From Kosmotogaceae bacterium (GTDB lineage Bacteria > Thermotogota > Thermotogae > Petrotogales > Kosmotogaceae): a stretch of 10,523 nt of DNA. The DNA lies in the NCBI GenBank assembly GCA_003444085.1, contig DLVL01000090.1, forward strand, positions 41,829 to 52,351, in the 5' to 3' direction. This document shows, piece after piece, positions 7,287 to 10,523 of the stretch. The translations under genes were made by a program, and so were the position numbers. The notes below the pieces were generated by a model. The model did no database searches. It saw nothing but the letters and a program-made list of their open reading frames with translations, and had not been told where the DNA came from. Within the stretch, counting starts at the first letter, position 1. Every line of letters starts with the position of its first letter.

Positions 7287-7897
7287 CTAGAGTTCATACT
7301 TCCTGAGAAGATCATCCAGCGCTTCTCTGAGTAATGAAGACTCCGTCCGCTCGGTGATCCTAGCTAGCTTTGAAAGCTTCTCCAGTTGAGAGCGTAGATA
7401 GTAGTTAGTCTTCATTACCATTTTCTGTTCTCTTTCGCTGGGCGCAAAAACTACCCTGTTTCTTCCCTGTTTCTTTCCCAAACGAAGACCTTCCGACAAA
7501 AGATTGAGAAGCTTCTCTACGGTTGCCGCGTTTCGAGGCATCTCTGCTACAGCACCTGTAACGGTCACCTTTACAGGGACACCGTTGCAGGTCGTTGTTC
7601 ATTCAGAGATCGTCTCACGAATCTCTTCCAGTTCCATCAGGATATTCTCGCTTCGATACTCTGTCGAATATACAAAAAACTCGTCTCCAGTTCTTGTCAT
7701 GAATGTGTTCTCCGGAAGATTCTTCCTGAGAAGACTTCCTATGAACACACAAGAACCGTGTCACCACAATCTCTTCCGAATTTGTTGTTAAGATCTTCAA
7801 AGCAATCGATGTCCAGCGTTCCAACAGTCAAAGGACCCTGGTAAGCAAGTTCCTCGAGTTTATCTCTGAGATCCTCGGTCTTTCCGGCAAATGACAT
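7287..7897 (-). pseudogene. broken GGDEF domain protein with C-terminal ribbon-helix-helix domain
   Basis: The start is firm: ATG at 7895-7897 follows GGAGGTGA (7906-7913) by eight bases. The first frame encodes MSFAGKTEDLRDKLEEL and LDIDCFEDLNNKFGRDCGD, the metal and substrate half of a GGDEF domain, then hits TAG at 7739-7741. Removing one GT from GTGTGT (7745-7750) restores VFIGSLLRKNLPENTF and then RTGDEFFVYS, a degenerate GGDEF loop (7677-7688). An in-frame TGA follows at 7599-7601, after which VTVTGAVAEMPRNAATVEKL and KKQGRNRVVF complete the domain. The last ~42 residues (NYYLRSQLEKLSKLARI, then TESSLLREALDDLLRKYEL) have the strand-helix-helix pattern of an RHH/CopG-type DNA-binding domain. 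Repaired length is about 203 residues. Diguanylate cyclase activity is doubtful given TGDEF. Two lesions suggest a pseudogene; assembly error is the alternative. A C-terminal piece from GTG 7568 (93 residues) could in principle be made separately, but no good ribosome site precedes it. Confidence 0.8.
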
Positions 7898-7917
7898 ACT
7901 GATGTTCACCTCCAATG

Positions 7918-7953
7918 ATGTATGTATGTCGTTATACATATCCATATATACAT
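7918..7953. promoter_or_regulatory. candidate operator: inverted ATGTAT/ATACAT half-sites
   Basis: ATGTAT occurs at 7918-7923 and 7922-7927, and its reverse complement ATACAT at 7934-7939 and 7948-7953, all within 36 bp. They cover the -10, the spacer and the transcription start region of the GGDEF-RHH gene. Short repeated half-sites overlapping the promoter are typical of operators of RHH regulators, many of which repress themselves, and the downstream gene encodes an RHH domain. Binding is inferred only; the tract is also simply AT-rich. Confidence 0.4.
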
Positions 7954-7960
7954 ATATCAA
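7931..7960 (-). promoter_or_regulatory. sigma70-type promoter of the GGDEF-RHH gene
   Basis: On the minus strand TTGATA (7955-7960) and TATAAC (7931-7936) are separated by 18 bp, each one mismatch from the -35 and -10 consensus. The expected transcript start near 7924 leaves a leader of about 27 nt that carries the GGAGGTGA ribosome site. This is the best promoter match in the window. Confidence 0.55.
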
Positions 7961-8194
7961 CATCGGCACAAAAACATGAGATGAGGACACGGTCCTACTT
8001 GAGAATCTCTTAAAAGCATTCCTGAAGATAACAATCGGAAATCCAGATCTTGTTGGAAGGTGTTCGTGGAAGCTGGGTGCCCGAACCTGTCTAATCATTG
8101 CCCACGGCAATCAAGTTCCGATACCCTGGTTATGCCCGACTATGCAGAACGAATACTTAGTACCAGGTCTTATAGCACAGCTGTCATGGATTAT
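7961..8194. other. intergenic region between the radical SAM gene and the GGDEF-RHH promoter
   Basis: This 234-base stretch lies downstream of the radical SAM stop. The reading frame of the GGDEF gene happens to stay open upstream to 8110, but there is no ribosome site there and the promoter and start lie inside it, so it is not counted as coding. A small hairpin ATTGCC-GTG-GGCAAT (near 8096-8110) lacks a T-run and is a poor terminator. Nothing else was recognised. Confidence 0.5.
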
Positions 8195-9508
8195 TCACTC
8201 TGAAGCAGTTGAGTGCAGGTTCTCCATCTGCTTTCGCATCGTTCTTGCACTCAGCGCACTTATTGCTGAGGAATACGAAGCTGAACGAACTGACCTGGTG
8301 TGTTTCAGGGAACTGAAGAAGGTTTTCATGTTTCCCCAAATGCCCGAGAAGGATGCCATGAGATCTTCGGTGGCTTCCTCGAGTTCAAGCAAGGTCATCT
8401 GGCGAGGTCTGAATGTAAACAAAGGAAATGGCTTTTGAAGCCAGAATTGCTCATTGAACAGACGTCTTTCTGCTTTCAGTTTTTCATAGACTTTTGTGCC
8501 TGGATATGGAGTAAGATGCGTGATATTTGGAATGTCAATCTGGCTTTCCTGTATAAAATCCTTGAGCCTCTTGATGCTGTCCTTGGTGTCGAAGTCAGTG
8601 CCAATTATGAAAGAACCCATGACACTAATACCATGGTCGTGTATTCTTCTGATAACATCCTTATAGAATTCTATGCCTTTCTGGTAGTTCAGTTTCTTGT
8701 TTAGTGCTCTAAGAACTTCAGGATTGGTCGACTCAAAGCCAATAAACAGAAGAAGACATCCACTTTCCCGTGCTTTCTTCAAAACAGAAGGATCGTCGGC
8801 GACGTTTACTGATGCCTGTCCCATCCATCGTATCCTGTGAGACCTGAACAATTCAAGAACCTTCTCAGTCCTTTGTCTGGCGGGACTGCCAGGGCCAATG
8901 AAATTGTCGTCCAACAGGAAAAGCACTTCCCCGCGAAGTTGTTTAAGCTCCCTGTCAATCAAATCAAGTGGCTTGAATCTACACGTTTGTCCGTGAAATC
9001 TGGTTACAGAACAAAAATCACAATCGTAAGGACACCCTCTGACCGTCTCAATAGAGCTGAATCTGTATTTATCTGATAGCAGTTCTCTTCTTGGCCCGAG
9101 TCTTTGATCGAAGCTATATCTTCCGGGGGAATAGAGCTTCCTTAGTTCGTTATTCTCAAAGTCAAGGAGTAGTTTTGACCAAACGGTCTCTCCGTCACCC
9201 ACAACCACAGAATCACAGTAATGCGCTGCCTCATGAGGTAGTATCGATGGATGATTCCCTCCAAGAATCACAGGGATTCTTCTCTTACGAAAAACGGCAG
9301 ATATCTCGTAAGCCCTTCTGATGGAGTAGGTGTTCGCTGATATCGCCACAAGATCCGCTTCGAAAGAGAGCTCCTCTATGTTTTCGTCGACAATCGACAC
9401 TTCGTAATCCGCAGGGATAGCACCAGCCTGGATCGCCAGGGCCATGGGTGGAAAGAGCCACATAGTGAAGCCTGGAGTGGCAGGGTTTATTAGAAGCAGA
9501 CGTTTCAA
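8195..9508 (-). CDS. B12-binding-domain radical SAM protein
   Basis: The 437-residue protein has an N-terminal Rossmann-like cobalamin-binding domain (about 1-130): FPPMALAIQAGAIPADYEV, IVDENIEEL, ILGGNHPSILPHEA and VVVGDGE. This region lacks the DxHxxG motif, as is usual for this class. A radical SAM barrel (about 150-350) follows, with the 4Fe-4S motif RGCPYDCDFCSV (Cys159, Cys163, Cys166), then FLLDDNFIGP, FIGFEST and MGSFIIGTD. The last ~40 residues are Ser/Arg-rich and look unstructured. Relatives include BchE, hopanoid methylases and many uncharacterised enzymes that methylate or rearrange unactivated carbons; the substrate cannot be named here. The start is TTG at 9506-9508, with AAGGAGG and AAAGGA upstream. 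This TTG overlaps the TGA stop of the membrane methyltransferase gene (TTGA), indicating translational coupling and a shared pathway. Confidence 0.92.
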   Translation of the reverse strand: MKRLLLINPATPGFTMWLFPPMALAIQAGAIPADYEVSIVDENIEELSFEADLVAISANTYSIRRAYEISAVFRKRRIPVILGGNHPSILPHEAAHYCDSVVVGDGETVWSKLLLDFENNELRKLYSPGRYSFDQRLGPRRELLSDKYRFSSIETVRGCPYDCDFCSVTRFHGQTCRFKPLDLIDRELKQLRGEVLFLLDDNFIGPGSPARQRTEKVLELFRSHRIRWMGQASVNVADDPSVLKKARESGCLLLFIGFESTNPEVLRALNKKLNYQKGIEFYKDVIRRIHDHGISVMGSFIIGTDFDTKDSIKRLKDFIQESQIDIPNITHLTPYPGTKVYEKLKAERRLFNEQFWLQKPFPLFTFRPRQMTLLELEEATEDLMASFSGIWGNMKTFFSSLKHTRSVRSASYSSAISALSARTMRKQMENLHSTASE

Positions 9509-10146
9509 GGGATTATCCTTTCCTCCTTCTCTTTCTTTCTGAAGGCCAGCTTATGGGTCATGGGAAGAAACATTCCAGTTGTCTGCCGGTAGTCAGTATA
9601 GCTTTGCCCAAAGTGTTCAAGAAGCATTGCCTCTTCTTTTCCTATTCTAAGCGTCATGAGTGTTGCAATTACTGCCATACCAGAGCTTCCTAGAAGCCAG
9701 TTTTCAGTGATCAAGAAAGCAGCGTTAAACAGCAACAAATAGGAAGTGTACATGGGGTGGCGAACAAACCTGTATGGTCCGGTCTTGACAAGCTTGTGTC
9801 CCTTTTTTATGACAAGACTACTTGAGAAGTACTTTCCCAACTCCCTGTGAACAAGAAAGATGCCATAGAGCGCGCAAAACCCTATCATTATGCCCATAAC
9901 CCTTAGAGCGACAGGAAGATTGATATACGCCCATGAAGTCCGTTCGGGAAAGACTATGTAAAGGCCGACCGCCACGAACAGTACCGTTCCAAAAGCAAAC
10001 CTTGTGATTATCGCCCATGCTCCATCTTTCAGATTGAAAAGTCCAGTGTGGATGTCTCCAGTGACTGTTCTGAAATACACGCGCATGACGGTGAGTATCG
10101 AGAAAATCGTTATGAAGCTCATCAGGAAGAACCGATCTGCATCCAA
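9505..10146 (-). CDS. isoprenylcysteine carboxyl methyltransferase (ICMT)/PEMT-like membrane protein
   Basis: The 213-residue protein is an integral membrane methyltransferase of the ICMT/PEMT superfamily. It has about five hydrophobic segments (near residues 6-22, 47-65, 78-99, 132-150 and 152-167). The SAM-binding signature GPYRFVRHPMYTSYL lies at about 123-137, and the C-terminal KEEAMLLEHFGQSYTDYRQ at about 170-188; both are family hallmarks. Members methylate carboxyls, phospholipids or other membrane-embedded acceptors. No prenylated protein is expected in bacteria, so the substrate is unknown, perhaps a lipid or quinone-like molecule. The frame is open to 10323, but no ribosome site precedes the upstream starts. 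TTG at 10144-10146 follows GGAGGAG (10153-10159) by six bases and gives a normal family length. The gene heads an operon with the radical SAM gene, which overlaps it by four bases. Confidence 0.88.
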   Translation of the reverse strand: MDADRFFLMSFITIFSILTVMRVYFRTVTGDIHTGLFNLKDGAWAIITRFAFGTVLFVAVGLYIVFPERTSWAYINLPVALRVMGIMIGFCALYGIFLVHRELGKYFSSSLVIKKGHKLVKTGPYRFVRHPMYTSYLLLFNAAFLITENWLLGSSGMAVIATLMTLRIGKEEAMLLEHFGQSYTDYRQTTGMFLPMTHKLAFRKKEKEERIIP

Positions 10147-10523
10147 AGCTATCTCCTCCAAATCTCGCAGCTCAAACAAACAGCTGGTCATCAAAAAGGC
10201 AGCTGCTGTGTCTGGAACCGGTGGCCCTATCACTTTAACGATCCGCACAGTATATGCAGATCTCAGGAAAAGGCAGAGACTCCAACCACAGTTATTGCGA
10301 TTAAGCAAATCCTGAGCAAGCAACTAGAGCTGTTATATTCTACACTATCAAGCAAATTGGGTGCATAATACTTTCTTGCGCATAAGGTGTTTCAAGAACC
10401 CCCTCAGTGGAGAAAACTACAGAAGCAAATCTGAGTCTGGGAGTCCTAAACTATGAGAAGTCTCAGAAAGGTATTCCTTTGTTTCGGGTGGGTCTGAGCG
10501 ATTCTGATGTTTCCTCTTATTGT
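10147..10523. other. upstream region of the methyltransferase-radical SAM operon
   Basis: No complete gene is evident in these 377 bases. On the minus strand TTGAAA (10390-10395) and TATTAT (10365-10370) resemble -35 and -10 elements, but the 19-bp spacer is long and the leader would exceed 200 nt. TATAAC (10332-10337) and TATACT (near 10250) are alternative -10 elements without good -35 partners. Two CAGCTG palindromes (near 10184 and 10203) could pair as a short hairpin in the leader. A minus-strand frame entering from 10523 and ending at TAG 10446-10448 (26 codons, ending NTFLRLLIV) might be the end of a gene outside the window, but this is too short to call. Confidence 0.4.

Noticed and set aside
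7921..7960. Possible phase-variable simple repeat (TATG/ATAT tract)
   Set aside because: The tract is irregular with at most about three tandem TATG/GTAT units, too short for typical phase variation; an operator reading explains the inverted symmetry better.
7739..8110. Extended N-terminus of the GGDEF protein starting at 8110
   Set aside because: The frame is open but has no ribosome site, and a promoter plus strong GGAGGTGA and ATG at 7897 lie inside it; the extra residues resemble no domain I know.
8096..8110. Hairpin ATTGCC-GTG-GGCAAT as a terminator of the radical SAM operon
   Set aside because: The stem is only six base pairs and no T-run follows on the minus strand.
10147..10323. 59-residue N-terminal extension of the membrane methyltransferase
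   Set aside because: No Shine-Dalgarno precedes the upstream TTG, GTG or ATG codons, whereas TTG at 10146 has GGAGGAG six bases upstream and gives a normal family length.
10446..10523. C-terminal end of a further minus-strand gene entering from the right edge
   Set aside because: Only 26 codons are visible and no family motif can be recognised, so it was not annotated as a gene.

Overview
The window holds an ordinary-looking bacterial chromosomal segment with moderate GC, tight spacing and strong GGAGG-type ribosome binding sites. The protein set resembles a Thermotogota genome, perhaps a mesophilic Mesotoga/Kosmotoga-like member: Ste24-like M48 peptidase, MgtE plus a CNNM transporter, a small GH84 enzyme, and a B12-type radical SAM enzyme. 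That placement rests on general resemblance, not on a search. No rRNA, tRNA, CRISPR array, transposase or convincing intrinsic terminator was seen.

Layout from the left. Bases 1-752 (minus) are the N-terminal 250 codons of a CNNM/CorC-type membrane protein that runs off the window. Just upstream on the same strand lies the Mg2+ channel gene mgtE (882-2219); the two form a divalent-cation module. Divergent from mgtE is a membrane-anchored alpha/beta hydrolase (2416-3477, plus). It converges on a Ste24-like M48 peptidase (3474-4715, minus), the two stop codons sharing bases. Upstream of the peptidase, 45 nt away and probably cotranscribed with it, is a small soluble esterase (4761-5441, minus).

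The middle holds a compact GH84 beta-N-acetylglucosaminidase without a signal peptide (5743-7158, minus). A roughly 300-nt gap follows it and contains a start-less 56-codon open frame that looks like a gene remnant. Upstream of GH84 is a broken gene (7287-7897, minus) for an unusual fusion: a degenerate GGDEF domain carrying a C-terminal ribbon-helix-helix (RHH) DNA-binding domain. It is interrupted by a frameshift at a GTGTGT tract and by an in-frame TGA. A good sigma70-type promoter lies in front of it, overlaid by four ATACAT/ATGTAT half-sites that could be the binding site of its own RHH domain.

The right end is a two-gene operon (minus): an ICMT-family membrane methyltransferase (9505-10146) and a B12-binding-domain radical SAM enzyme (8195-9508), coupled by a TTGA stop/start overlap. 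The last 377 bases contain no convincing complete gene.

Several starts were moved to the codon that follows a clear Shine-Dalgarno sequence: mgtE, the plus-strand hydrolase, M48, GH84 and the methyltransferase. The best candidate for something undescribed is the GGDEF-RHH fusion with its putative operator, although this copy looks inactivated.
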